Source: Dehalococcoidia bacterium (GTDB lineage: Bacteria > Chloroflexota > Dehalococcoidia > UBA3495). From it: DNA of 64,000 nt. Of the stretch, positions 8,828-16,730 are shown in pieces. The notes under the pieces are model-generated. The model ran no database searches, was not told the origin of the DNA, and saw nothing but the letters and a program-made list of their open reading frames with translations. The stretch is from the NCBI GenBank assembly GCA_030753265.1, contig JASMCQ010000035.1, forward strand, positions 1 through 64,000, in the 5' to 3' direction. Each line of letters opens with the position of its first letter. The stretch's first letter is position 1. Position numbers and translations under genes: made by a program.

Positions 8828-9709
8828 TTGGAACTTATTCGCAGCGTGATCTTCGTGCCTGGCAACCAGACCAAGATGCTGGAGCGGGCGCTGGCCTTCA
8901 ACGCCGACGTCATTCTGGTGGACCTGGAGGACTCGGTCCCCCCGTCTGAGAAGGTAAACGCCCGGGAGATGGCCCGGGATTGGGTGCCCCGGCTGCAGCG
9001 TGAGGGCCGCCGGGTGATGGTAAGGGTAAACGCACTGGACACCGGGTTGACCCGGGACGAGGTGGCCGCCGTCATGGGGCCGGACCTGAACGGCGTCAGT
9101 GTCGGCAAGATCGAATCGCCCTGGGACGTTCGAGAGGCGGACCGGATCATTACCGCGTTGGAGTCATCTGCGGGGCTGGAGCCGGGTCACATCAAGCTCA
9201 TCCCTTGGATCGAGACCGCCCGGGCCGTCATGGCCGTGCAGCAAATCGCGCTCGCCTCGCCTCGCATTATAGCCCTCGCCTTCGGGGCCGAGGACTACAC
9301 CAACGATATGGGCATCCAGCGCTCCGATGCCAGCGAGGAGACCTATTTCGCCCGGTCTCTGGTCCCCATCGCCGCCCGGGCGGCCGGGGTGTCCTCCCTG
9401 GACTCCCCCTTCGTTCAGTTCCGGGACCCGGAAGCGCTCCGCCGGGATCTGCAGGTGGTGCGGCAGATGGGCTACTCCGGCAAGTTTGCCATCCATCCCA
9501 ATCAACTTGACATAATCAACGAGATGCTCGGCCCCCAGCCGGAAGAGGTGGAGTACGCCCGCCGGGTTATGGATGCCTGGGACCGGGCCGAAGCCGCGGG
9601 GCGTGGATCGATAGACCTGGACGGACGAATGGTCGACGTGCCGGTCGTCAAGCGGGCTCAAAACCTGCTGGCCTTTGCTGAGGCGATAGCCCGGCAGGGC
9701 CTCTCCTGA
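8828..9709 (+). CDS. HpcH/HpaI-CitE family lyase (citryl/malyl-CoA lyase-like)
   Basis: 293 residues. IFVPGNQTKMLERAL and VDLEDSVP are the N-terminal signature of CitE-like TIM barrels. KIESP, IPWIETARAV and AFGAEDYTNDMG supply the Mg ligands (Glu and Asp) and the CoA-side loop. The family cleaves or condenses acyl-CoA esters such as citryl-CoA, L-malyl-CoA or methylmalyl-CoA; there is no citD/citF neighbour, so citrate lyase is unlikely. The start is TTG at 8828, preceded by AAGGGGTGA at good spacing. A longer open frame upstream is the shifted frame of polA. Confidence 0.88.
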   Translation: MELIRSVIFVPGNQTKMLERALAFNADVILVDLEDSVPPSEKVNAREMARDWVPRLQREGRRVMVRVNALDTGLTRDEVAAVMGPDLNGVSVGKIESPWDVREADRIITALESSAGLEPGHIKLIPWIETARAVMAVQQIALASPRIIALAFGAEDYTNDMGIQRSDASEETYFARSLVPIAARAAGVSSLDSPFVQFRDPEALRRDLQVVRQMGYSGKFAIHPNQLDIINEMLGPQPEEVEYARRVMDAWDRAEAAGRGSIDLDGRMVDVPVVKRAQNLLAFAEAIARQGLS

Positions 9710-9728
9710 GTGCATAGCCCAATGTTTC

Positions 9729-9788
9729 CCGCCAAGCGGAAAGTGCAGAGGGGAGGAAAGCAAGACCAGTTCCTTGGCGGACTTTCCG
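9729..9788 (+). promoter_or_regulatory. Swapped inverted repeats in the leader of the YbjQ gene
   Basis: CCGCCAAG (9729-9736) is followed directly by CGGAAAGT (9737-9744). After 28 bases come CTTGGCGG (9773-9780) and ACTTTCCG (9781-9788). Each left word is the exact complement of one right word, in the order A-B-A'-B'. With no spacer between A and B the two stems should be mutually exclusive. No known riboswitch class was recognised. Confidence 0.4.
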
Positions 9789-9827
9789 GTTTCCGGGGGT
9801 TTAGACAATGGCTAAATTGGAGGCAGC

Positions 9828-10145
9828 ATGATAGTAGTTAACACTCCAAGCGTGGAAGGGAAACGCACGCTTGAGGTCACCGGTCTGGTACAGGGGAACA
9901 CGGTGCGAACCCGGCATGTTGGCCGGGATTTCTTGGCCGGGCTGCGCAACCTGGTGGGTGGTGAGGTGGGCCAGTATTCCCGCTTGCTGGCCGATGCCAG
10001 GGAAGAGGCCCTCCAGCGGATGCTTCGACACGCGGATGGAATGGGGGCCAACGCCGTGGTGAACCTGCGCTTCACCACATCTTCGATAATGCACGGCGCC
10101 TCGGAAATGCTGACCTACGGCACGGCCGTGGTTGTGGAGGATTAA
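9828..10145 (+). CDS. YbjQ/UPF0145 family protein
   Basis: 105 residues, the usual family length. The pattern is typical of YbjQ (DUF74): VNTPSVEGKRTLEVTGLVQGNTVRTRHVGRD, then EALQRMLRHADGMGANAVVNLRF and the C-terminal YGTAVVVE. These proteins form pentameric rings and are sometimes called heavy-metal-binding, but the function is not settled. The ATG has TTGGAGGC before it. The gene lies 53 bases upstream of folB on the same strand. Confidence 0.88.
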   Translation: MIVVNTPSVEGKRTLEVTGLVQGNTVRTRHVGRDFLAGLRNLVGGEVGQYSRLLADAREEALQRMLRHADGMGANAVVNLRFTTSSIMHGASEMLTYGTAVVVED

Positions 10146-10198
10146 ATAGTGAAGGCCGTGACCCCCTATCAGGGTAGCCCGCTCGGCGGGGGCAGGGC

Positions 10199-10567
10199 TT
10201 GACCACCGACCGCATAATCTTGGAAGGGATGCAGTTTTACGGCTTTCACGGCGCCAATCCGGAGGAGCGGGCCCTTGGCCAGTCCTACGTGGTGGATCTG
10301 GCGGTGGAACTGGACTTGCACGGGGCGGGGGAGTCGGACCAGCTAGAGCACACCGTCAGCTACCCCCGGCTGTACCGGGCGGTCAAGACGGTGATGGAGG
10401 GCGAGTCCCGGAACCTGCTCGAAGCCACCGCCCACGCCATCGCCAACAAGGTGCTGGCCGAGTTCCCAGTGGCGGCGGTGCGTGTCCTGGTGAAGAAACC
10501 CCGTCCGCCGGTCCGAGGGTCCGTTATCGACCACGCCGCCGTGGAGATCTACCGGGTTAGGGAGTGA
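10199..10567 (+). CDS. folB: Dihydroneopterin aldolase
   Basis: 122 residues. IILEGMQFYGFHGANPEERALGQ contains the conserved Tyr and catalytic Glu of the N-terminal half, and VLVKKPRPP carries the conserved active-site Lys. FolB converts 7,8-dihydroneopterin to 6-hydroxymethyl-dihydropterin plus glycolaldehyde, the step before FolK. folK and folP are 18 kb away in this window. The start is TTG at 10199 after GGGGGCAGGG; no ATG or GTG fits the domain start. Confidence 0.93.
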   Translation: MTTDRIILEGMQFYGFHGANPEERALGQSYVVDLAVELDLHGAGESDQLEHTVSYPRLYRAVKTVMEGESRNLLEATAHAIANKVLAEFPVAAVRVLVKKPRPPVRGSVIDHAAVEIYRVRE

Positions 10568-10787
10568 GCCCTGTCGAAAGGCGGTTGAGGGCCTATCCGC
10601 CATCCAAATGGCCGTAGCTCCGAGATCGGGTAATTCTTGTTCGTTCCACCGGTAGTATGGTACTCTGAATAGTCGAATGATTTAATCTTGAAAAGATGGC
10701 GTCCGTCTCCGCTGTCTCTTCCTGAACCAGATCAGGGGTGGCGATTAGTTGAGGCGAACGTTCTGGGGCTAAGGGGAATAACCAGCC

Positions 10788-10994
10788 ATGAGATGCGAAC
10801 TCTGCTTGAAATCCGGGATGTCCGGCAACAACGTCAGCCACTCCAACCGCCACACCAAGACCCGTTTCTTCGCCAACGTCCACAAGCTGTCCCTTTTCCG
10901 GGACGGCAAGCAGGTCAAGGTCAAGATCTGCACCCGCTGCCTGCGGTCGTTGCATAAGTCCTCGCGGGTCCGCCAGTCCCTGGCCAGTCTGTGA
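10788..10994 (+). CDS. rpmB: 50S ribosomal protein bL28 (zinc-binding form)
   Basis: 68 residues. The first knuckle is MRCELC (Cys3, Cys6) and the second KICTRC (Cys48, Cys51), so this is the Cys4 zinc-ribbon variant. The core NVSHSNRHTKTRFFANVH is diagnostic. The ATG follows AAGGGGAATAACC. It is monocistronic, and a 24-bp perfect hairpin lies about 100 bases downstream between it and convergent rpe. Confidence 0.96.
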   Translation: MRCELCLKSGMSGNNVSHSNRHTKTRFFANVHKLSLFRDGKQVKVKICTRCLRSLHKSSRVRQSLASL

Positions 10995-11090
10995 ACACCG
11001 GCAGCTAAGTTCGTCGGCACGGCAGATGTGACGGGCGCCATCACCCCGAGTGGGGTGCTTCCGGCAGGCCTTGCCGATCCCGGCGGAAAT

Positions 11091-11143
11091 AGAGAGTAAA
11101 CCAGATTGCCCCACCTAACGTGGGGCAATCTGGTTTACTCTCT
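11091..11143. terminator. 24-bp perfect hairpin between convergent rpmB and rpe
   Basis: The arms 11091-11114 and 11120-11143 are exact reverse complements around a 5-base loop (CTAAC). The position between two convergent genes suggests a bidirectional terminator, but neither side has a clear T-run and the arm is longer than usual. It could instead be a small palindromic mobile unit. Confidence 0.6.
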
Positions 11144-11243
11144 TCCTCGTCGCTCTGCCCCTCGGAATGACAGGTCGTCGGAACCGGTCAGTCCGTTACC
11201 GTCAAGTTGTGGCAGTAGGGGTAAGGGCGCTCAAAACACCGGG

Positions 11244-11945
11244 TTAAGATTCGGGCCACGCTGGCGTTAGGCCGCGGATGCAGCCTCGCATTCGGCCCAT
11301 GGCCTGTTTCACGGTTTCTGTCTGGTTGAAGATTCCCGTGCCGGATACCAGGATCGTCGCTCCCGCTCGCACCGACTCTTGGGCGGTCCAGTCGGCCTTG
11401 ACTCCACCGTCCACCTCGATTCGGGTGTTCAAGCCCTCGCCGTCGATGATCCGGCGCAGCCGTTTCACTTTTTCCAGGGCCTGGCTGATAAACGATTGGC
11501 CGCCGAAGCCCGGGTTCACGGTCATCACCAGCACCGTGTCCAGCAGTGAGAGCACCTCTTCAACGGCTGAGATGGGCGTTCCGGGGTTGATGGCCACGCC
11601 CACCCGGTTGCCTTCTCCTTTTATCCGGGTCACGGTGCCGTGGAGGTGCCGGCAGGCTTCGGCGTGGACGGTGATCTGGTCGGCAGCCGCCTTCATGAAG
11701 CCGGGCAACAGGGTGTCCGGCTGGGCGATCATCAGGTGGATGTCCAGAGGGAGGTGGGTGGACCGGCGGATGGCGTCGACTATCGCCTCCCCGAAGGATA
11801 TGTTGGGGACGAAGTGCCCGTCCATCACGTCGACGTGAATCTGGTCGGCGCCCGCCTCGGTAACGTCCCGCAGCTGGTGGCCCAGGTTGCTGAAATCGGC
11901 CGCCAGCACCGATGGAGCGACTTGCAGGCTCGCCTCAGAGATCAT
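11244..11945 (-). CDS. rpe: Ribulose-phosphate 3-epimerase
   Basis: 233 residues. The TIM-barrel motifs are complete: PSVLAADFSNLG, IHVDVMDGHFVPNISFG (metal-binding His and catalytic Asp), LDIHLMI, VMTVNPGFGGQSF and IEVDGGVK (second catalytic Asp). It interconverts ribulose-5-P and xylulose-5-P. The ATG at 11945 overlaps the end of argH by 11 bases, so the two are co-transcribed and probably coupled, although the pathways are unrelated. Confidence 0.96.
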   Translation of the reverse strand: MISEASLQVAPSVLAADFSNLGHQLRDVTEAGADQIHVDVMDGHFVPNISFGEAIVDAIRRSTHLPLDIHLMIAQPDTLLPGFMKAAADQITVHAEACRHLHGTVTRIKGEGNRVGVAINPGTPISAVEEVLSLLDTVLVMTVNPGFGGQSFISQALEKVKRLRRIIDGEGLNTRIEVDGGVKADWTAQESVRAGATILVSGTGIFNQTETVKQAMGRMRGCIRGLTPAWPES

Positions 11946-13284
11946 CAGCCCCCGCCTCCAACAGTTTCTTGGCCTCGGCCAGCGCTTCCGCGACGCGCCG
12001 GGGCGCCGTGCCGCCGGGGAGGTCTCGCGCCGCCAGCGCGGACCCGGTGGTTATAAGGTACACTCCCTCATCGAAGTGAGGGGAGAACTGGTGATACTCG
12101 TCCAGGCTCAGCTTCTGGAGGTCCCTTTTCTGGGACTCGCAGTGCCGGCACAGCTCCCGGACCACACCGTGGGCCTCCCGGAAGGGCACCCCCTTGCTCA
12201 CCAGGTAATCGGCCAGGTCGGTGGCCAGCGCATAGCTTTCCCCGGCAAGGTCGTTCACCCGCTCCACGTTCAGGGTCAACCCGGACAGCATTCCCTGGAA
12301 CACGCGCAGGGTTGGCAGCAGCGTGTCCACGGTGTCGAAGAGTCCCTCCTTGTCTTCCTGGAGGTCCCTATTGTAGGTCAAGGGCAGCCCTTTCAGCACC
12401 ACCAGCAAGCCCATCAGGTGGCCGTAGACGCGGCCCGTCTTGCCGCGGGCCAGCTCGGCGAAGTCGGGGTTGCGCTTCTGCGGCATGATGCTGCTGCCGG
12501 TGGTGAACTCTTCGGCCAGCCGGATGAACTCGAACTCCCGGCTGGACCACAACACGATCTCTTCCGCCATGCGGGATAGGTGCATCATGCAGATCGACGC
12601 GGCGGCCAGGTACTCGAGGGCGAAGTCACGGTCGGAAACCGCGTCCATGCTGTTGGCGCTGACCCGGCTGAAACCCAGCTCCCGGGCCAGAAACTCCCGG
12701 TCCGAGGGGTACGGGACGCCGGCCAGCGCTCCGCTGCCCAGGGGGAGCACGTCCGCTCGGCGGGCGCAATCCTGGAAGCGGGCTATATCGCGCTGGAACA
12801 TCTGAAAGTAGGCCAGCAAGTGGTGGGCGAACAACACCGGCTGGGCCCGCTGCAGGTGGGTATATCCGGGCATGACGACGTCTTGGTAGCGCTCGCACAA
12901 CGCCACTAGGGACTGCTGGACACCCCGGAGGCCGTCACCCGTCTCCTTGATGACATCCCGGGTGTACAAACGCATGTCCAGGGCGATCTGGTCGTTGCGG
13001 GAGCGGCCCGTGTGCAAATGCCCGGCGGCAGGGCCGATGAGTTGGCGCAACCGGCTTTCGATGTTCATGTGCAGGTCTTCGAGGGAGGTGTCCCAAGGGA
13101 AGCTTCCATCCTCGATTTCTTGGCGCACCCGCTCCAGGCCCTCGATGATAAGGCCCGAGTTCACATCGCTGATGATGCCCTGCTTGGCCAGCATTCGGGC
13201 ATGGGCAATGGATCCGGTGATGTCCTGGCGGTAGAGCCGCCGGTCGTAGTGGATTGACGCAGTATATTCGCTGTGATCGGTCAT
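11935..13284 (-). CDS. argH: Argininosuccinate lyase
   Basis: 449 residues. [24 protein letters not shown]-type [10 protein letters not shown] and the mobile signature loop [15 protein letters not shown] are all present. It cleaves argininosuccinate to arginine and fumarate; a fumarase gene lies elsewhere in the window. The ATG at 13284 is preferred to an upstream start at 13377 because homology begins at [12 protein letters not shown]. The usual N-terminal WGGRF segment is missing and is not encoded just upstream in any frame. rpe follows with an 11-base overlap. Confidence 0.95.
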   Translation of the reverse strand: MTDHSEYTASIHYDRRLYRQDITGSIAHARMLAKQGIISDVNSGLIIEGLERVRQEIEDGSFPWDTSLEDLHMNIESRLRQLIGPAAGHLHTGRSRNDQIALDMRLYTRDVIKETGDGLRGVQQSLVALCERYQDVVMPGYTHLQRAQPVLFAHHLLAYFQMFQRDIARFQDCARRADVLPLGSGALAGVPYPSDREFLARELGFSRVSANSMDAVSDRDFALEYLAAASICMMHLSRMAEEIVLWSSREFEFIRLAEEFTTGSSIMPQKRNPDFAELARGKTGRVYGHLMGLLVVLKGLPLTYNRDLQEDKEGLFDTVDTLLPTLRVFQGMLSGLTLNVERVNDLAGESYALATDLADYLVSKGVPFREAHGVVRELCRHCESQKRDLQKLSLDEYHQFSPHFDEGVYLITTGSALAARDLPGGTAPRRVAEALAEAKKLLEAGADDL

Positions 13285-13578
13285 TCGTCGCTCGTGCCTG
13301 GTTTCAGGCTTGTCCTTTGCCGTCGTGTACCCTGTCAGGCGCATGACATCCGGACTCAGACAAGGTTCTTTCGTCAATGAGACTATACTCCTGCTCGATG
13401 CTGCTACTCAAGTTCTGACCCATGCTCTCCCGGTGCTAAGATTGGAGTATCCTGGCCCGAAGTGCTTCCGGCGAAGCTGGGGAGTTCCGGGCAACCGGGT
13501 GTTGCCGGGCGCCGGTCCGGGCCGATCTCGTTTGATGGGGCCGGCTAATTCACCCCACATTCCTCCAGGAGGACCGCC

Positions 13579-13938
13579 GTGACCCGGTTATCGGCAGAAA
13601 AGTGCGCTGTGTGCCGCCGTGACTCGCCACCGGTGACCGAGACAGAGATAGCCCAACTACACCCCGAGGCGCCCGAGTGGCAGATTATTAGCGAGGACGG
13701 AGTTAAGAAGCTGCGCCGGGTGTTCCGGTTTGCCGGTTTCCAGCAGGCCTTGGCTTTCACCAACGCCATAGGAAACCTTGCGGAAGAGGAAGGCCATCAC
13801 CCACGGCTTGTAACTGAAATACGGCGAGTTGAAGTTACCTGGTGGACGCACGTGATTCGCGATCTGCATCGGAACGATTTCGTAATGGCGGCTAAGGTCA
13901 ACCACCTGTACGAAAGCATACCGCCAACTAGAGGTTGA
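13579..13938 (+). CDS. 4a-hydroxytetrahydrobiopterin dehydratase (PCD/DCoH)
   Basis: 119 residues. An N-terminal ~28-residue stretch with CAVC is followed by the PCD core: WQII, LRRVFRFAGFQQALAFTNAIGNLAEEEGHHPRL with the catalytic His pair, and VTWWTHVI. It dehydrates pterin-4a-carbinolamine formed by aromatic amino acid hydroxylases; in bacteria lacking such hydroxylases it may salvage pterins in molybdopterin or folate metabolism. The GTG at 13579 has an excellent AGGAGG site. The nearest hydroxylase is not in the window. Confidence 0.92.
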   Translation: MTRLSAEKCAVCRRDSPPVTETEIAQLHPEAPEWQIISEDGVKKLRRVFRFAGFQQALAFTNAIGNLAEEEGHHPRLVTEIRRVEVTWWTHVIRDLHRNDFVMAAKVNHLYESIPPTRG

Positions 13939-14084
13939 TCTGACGCATTGAGGTCTACCGAATATCTGGTTGGCGCGATGCGTTGTCTGCGAAGTGGAAT
14001 AGTGTATAAAAGTTGTGATAATCCATGAATGCGTTTGGAGGCAGCCTAAATATGTGTTACACCAGTTCTGGCTCGTCTGCGTGA

Positions 14085-14462
14085 CCGATACGCGCTGAGT
14101 CGACGGCCGCCATCTCGAAACAGAACTCCAGGTTGACCGGAAGAGCTCGGCGGAGGGCCGTCGCAACCGAGAAATCGCGGGTCCTCGCTTCAAGCGAACA
14201 CCTGGATGAGGTTTTTGGAGCCTTCGTATTGGCGGCGAACAAGCTTGTCAGATTTGACCGGGTCACCCTGGCCTGGATAACTGCGAACAGATCGGACATC
14301 AGTGCCCTCAAGGCCAGTATCGGCTCCGGCAAGGATGACGACGCCCCGGCGCACCGCGGCTTCACGGGTATTCATGCCAGGATAGAGAGAACCCCAGGCC
14401 CTGTCACCGGCGGGCTGCCGGATTGCCTCAAAAGCGTTACAATGTGGGGCAATCACCGCTGA
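14085..14462 (+). pseudogene. Possible remnant of a GAF-domain sensor gene
   Basis: An open frame with no good ATG or ribosome site. Its translation contains SSEHLDEVFGAFVLAANKLV then RFDRVTLAWI, which resembles the start of GAF domains in sensor kinases (S-S-x-D-x-D-E-V-F ... PFDR). The similarity stops after about 45 residues and the frame ends just before the LLM gene. I read this as a decayed fragment; chance similarity is possible. It occupies most of the 535-base gap 13939-14474. Confidence 0.3.
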
Positions 14463-14474
14463 TGGAGGGCCGTT

Positions 14475-15503
14475 ATGCGCGTTTTTCACCGTATTGGAAC
14501 TAAAGACCTTGGCGCGGTGGCCGCCGAGGCCGCCTGGGCCGAATCGATGGGGTACGATGGTCTCTCGAGCAATGAGACCGCCCACGACCCATTTCTGCCT
14601 CTGGCGCTGGCCGCTACCGCCACCTCTCGGATTACCCTCGAGACCCGAGTGGCCATCGCCTTCCCTCGCTCCCCCATGGCTGTGGCCTACCTCAGCCGGG
14701 ACCTGCAGGAACTCTCGAAAGGCCGCTTCCGGCTGGGCTTGGGCACCCAGGTCAAAGGCCATATCCAGCGCCGCTTCTCCTCCAGTTGGGAGTCGCCGGG
14801 CCCCAAGCTGAGGGAGTACGTGCAGTCGCTGCGTCATATCTGGGACTGCTGGGCCAATGGGACCAAGATGGATTATCAGGGCCGGTTCTACCAATTCACT
14901 CTGATGACTCCTTTCTTCAGCCCCGGTCCCAGCAACTATCCGGACCCTGAAGTTTTCACCGCGGCCGTTAACGCCTATAACTGCCGGGTGGCCGGAGAGG
15001 TCAGCGACGGCTTGATGCTGCACAGCCTTACATCGGCCGAGTACGTGCGGCAGGTGGTAAAACCCGGCATGGAGATGGGCGCCGGAAAAGCCGGACGCAC
15101 CGCCACGGGACTCAAGGTAACCGGTGGCGGTTTCATCGTCACCGGACCCAATAAGGCCAGCATTCGCGCCGCCGAGGCCGAACTGCGCCGGCGAATCTCC
15201 TTCTACGCTTCCACCAGGACCTACCATCCGGTCCTGGAGTGTCACGGGTTCATCGAGATTGGGAAGCGCCTCCATGAGATGTCCGTCCGCAACGAGTGGG
15301 CGGAGATGGCCGAGTTGGTCAGCGACGAAATGCTGGACGCCTTCGCCGTAAGGGGTGAATACGACGAAGTCGCCGGGAAGTTCCTCGAACGGTACGGGGG
15401 GTTGCTCGACGAGGTGAATTTCACGGTCTACACGGAGTCGCCGCCGGAAGAGGCCGAGATGCGAAAAATCATCCGGCAGTTGCAAGAGGCTTCGAAGAAC
15501 TGA
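14475..15503 (+). CDS. LLM-class (luciferase-like) F420-dependent oxidoreductase
   Basis: 342 residues, single TIM barrel. AAWAESMGYDGLSSNET and the FRLGLGTQVKGHIQRRFS region fit the bacterial luciferase-like family, closest in feel to the TIGR03617 F420-dependent subgroup. These enzymes use F420 or FMN to oxidise or mono-oxygenate varied substrates, so no substrate can be assigned. GGAGGG precedes the ATG. It stands alone, and no F420 biosynthesis gene is in the window. Confidence 0.85.
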   Translation: MRVFHRIGTKDLGAVAAEAAWAESMGYDGLSSNETAHDPFLPLALAATATSRITLETRVAIAFPRSPMAVAYLSRDLQELSKGRFRLGLGTQVKGHIQRRFSSSWESPGPKLREYVQSLRHIWDCWANGTKMDYQGRFYQFTLMTPFFSPGPSNYPDPEVFTAAVNAYNCRVAGEVSDGLMLHSLTSAEYVRQVVKPGMEMGAGKAGRTATGLKVTGGGFIVTGPNKASIRAAEAELRRRISFYASTRTYHPVLECHGFIEIGKRLHEMSVRNEWAEMAELVSDEMLDAFAVRGEYDEVAGKFLERYGGLLDEVNFTVYTESPPEEAEMRKIIRQLQEASKN

Positions 15504-15607
15504 CCCCGCACGCACCCCCGGCAGGCGTTCTGCGAGGCCGGACCCGGCCCACACATGGTGGGTGGGGTAACACCTGAGCAGCAGTGCCCGGCCGCCCGAA
15601 ACGGCCT

Positions 15608-15639
15608 CCTCTCCCCCTGGGAGAGGACCGAGGTGAGGG
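15608..15639. repeat. CTCTCCC/GGGAGAGG repeat unit, copy 1
   Basis: CCTCTCCCCCTGGGAGAGG forms a small hairpin and is followed by a GGTGAGGG tail. The same arrangement recurs at 61277-61310, also intergenic. This is the familiar extragenic palindrome type seen in many GC-rich genomes. Confidence 0.65.
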
Positions 15640-15739
15640 CAACGCCGGGGTCAGCGGGCAACATGCCCCTGGGCGAATATACTCTTGTTGCCAATAGCAT
15701 CACATGGGCGAAATTGCGCGACATGTCCTTCCCTCGAAC

Positions 15740-15838
15740 GTCTTTCCGGCGAACGCCGGAACCCAGGGAAGCGCCTGGAGTGTCCCGGCCCTCGCCGGGA
15801 TGACAAACCGGGTACCGAGCCACGTGCGAGACAGTAAG
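15740..15838. repeat. Intergenic REP-like element, copy 1
   Basis: It begins GTCTTTCCGGCGAACGCCGG with an internal palindrome, then a second palindrome (CCCGGCCCTCGCCGGG) and a TGAC boundary. About 65 bases match the element at 52779-52884 closely, and weaker similarity continues to about 15838 (ACCGGGTACCGAGCC against ATACCGGGCC). It fills the gap before the MmcB-like gene. Confidence 0.75.
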
Positions 15839-15842
15839 CTAG

Positions 15843-16730
15843 ATGCATGACGATAAGTCCGCGGGCGCTGCCTCTGTCAGAAAGCCCTTCAGGCGCGACA
15901 ATGAGATGGATCGCACATACTGTCTGAAATGGGCGGCCTGGGAATGGTTGTATACCGTCGCTCAGTGTCGCTGCATCGGCTTGGAGGTGCGCTTGGAAGG
16001 GCCCGGTGGCCGGATCGTGGACCTGGCGGGAGTGGGCCCCGGCAACACGATCTACGTCGTGGAGGTAAAGTCCAGCCGGTCCGACTTCTCTCGCGACAAC
16101 CATACGGCGAACGACCTGGCCGCGCTGGCCGCTCAGGGCCGGATTGTCGCAGGGCGCACCGAGTTGGCCCGCAAAACCCTGGTGCAGGCCACCGTCCACG
16201 CCCAGAAGGTACACCCCGGCTCCTGGCGCGAGGTTCTGGCCTACCGGCAAGCCCTGTCGGACTTCAAGAGGTTGGTTGGGAAAGAGCAGGCCTACCGAAC
16301 GCGGCTGGCGACCTACAGCATCAAATTCCACGATGACCGGTTTCTCAGGATCGCCGATTACCACTACATCATCGCGCCCCGGCAAGCCGTCACCCTCCGG
16401 GGGCTGCCTCCCCAATGGAGGCTCCTGGACGATACCCCTCGGGTGGTGGTGCCGGCGCCCCGGAAGAGCGTCCGAAAGAATACCGGTATAGTGTCCAATA
16501 TCCTGAGGGCAATCGCGAGAAGCGACACCACGTCCATGATGCGGGCTCAGGGTGTGATGCTTGCCGAAGGTGGCGGCGGGTTCCCCAGAGATGACGTTGA
16601 GATCGGCGAGGACGAGTCAATGGACCTGGTGGCGGACTCGGCCGAGGCCGTCCCGGATGCCCGCTCTAGCCCGGTACCGGAGTTGGGGAATGGCCTGGGT
16701 GGCCGGCAGTCGTCGCTCAGGAATTCATGA
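15843..16730 (+). CDS. MmcB-like protein with PD-(D/E)xK nuclease core
   Basis: 295 residues. GGRIVDLAGVGPG followed by IYVVEVKSSRSDF places Asp60, Glu74 and Lys76 in a PD-(D/E)xK arrangement, and the VEVKSS..DF signature is that of MmcB/DUF-type DNA-repair nuclease-like proteins. Residues 85-190 form a helical and beta region (ADYHYIIAPRQAV). After about 210 the tail is acidic and low-complexity. Known MmcB proteins are shorter (about 150 residues) and associate with damage-inducible repair. An alternative start is Met22 at 15906. The 3' end overlaps the convergent PIG-L gene by 14 bases. Confidence 0.65.
   Translation: MHDDKSAGAASVRKPFRRDNEMDRTYCLKWAAWEWLYTVAQCRCIGLEVRLEGPGGRIVDLAGVGPGNTIYVVEVKSSRSDFSRDNHTANDLAALAAQGRIVAGRTELARKTLVQATVHAQKVHPGSWREVLAYRQALSDFKRLVGKEQAYRTRLATYSIKFHDDRFLRIADYHYIIAPRQAVTLRGLPPQWRLLDDTPRVVVPAPRKSVRKNTGIVSNILRAIARSDTTSMMRAQGVMLAEGGGGFPRDDVEIGEDESMDLVADSAEAVPDARSSPVPELGNGLGGRQSSLRNS

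Noticed and set aside
9729..9788. H-type pseudoknot
   Set aside because: Both crossing loops would be zero bases long, which is sterically implausible; competing hairpins fit better.
14190..15554. 454-codon minus-strand frame opposite the LLM oxidoreductase
   Set aside because: Antisense of a gene with clear family motifs and a good ribosome site.
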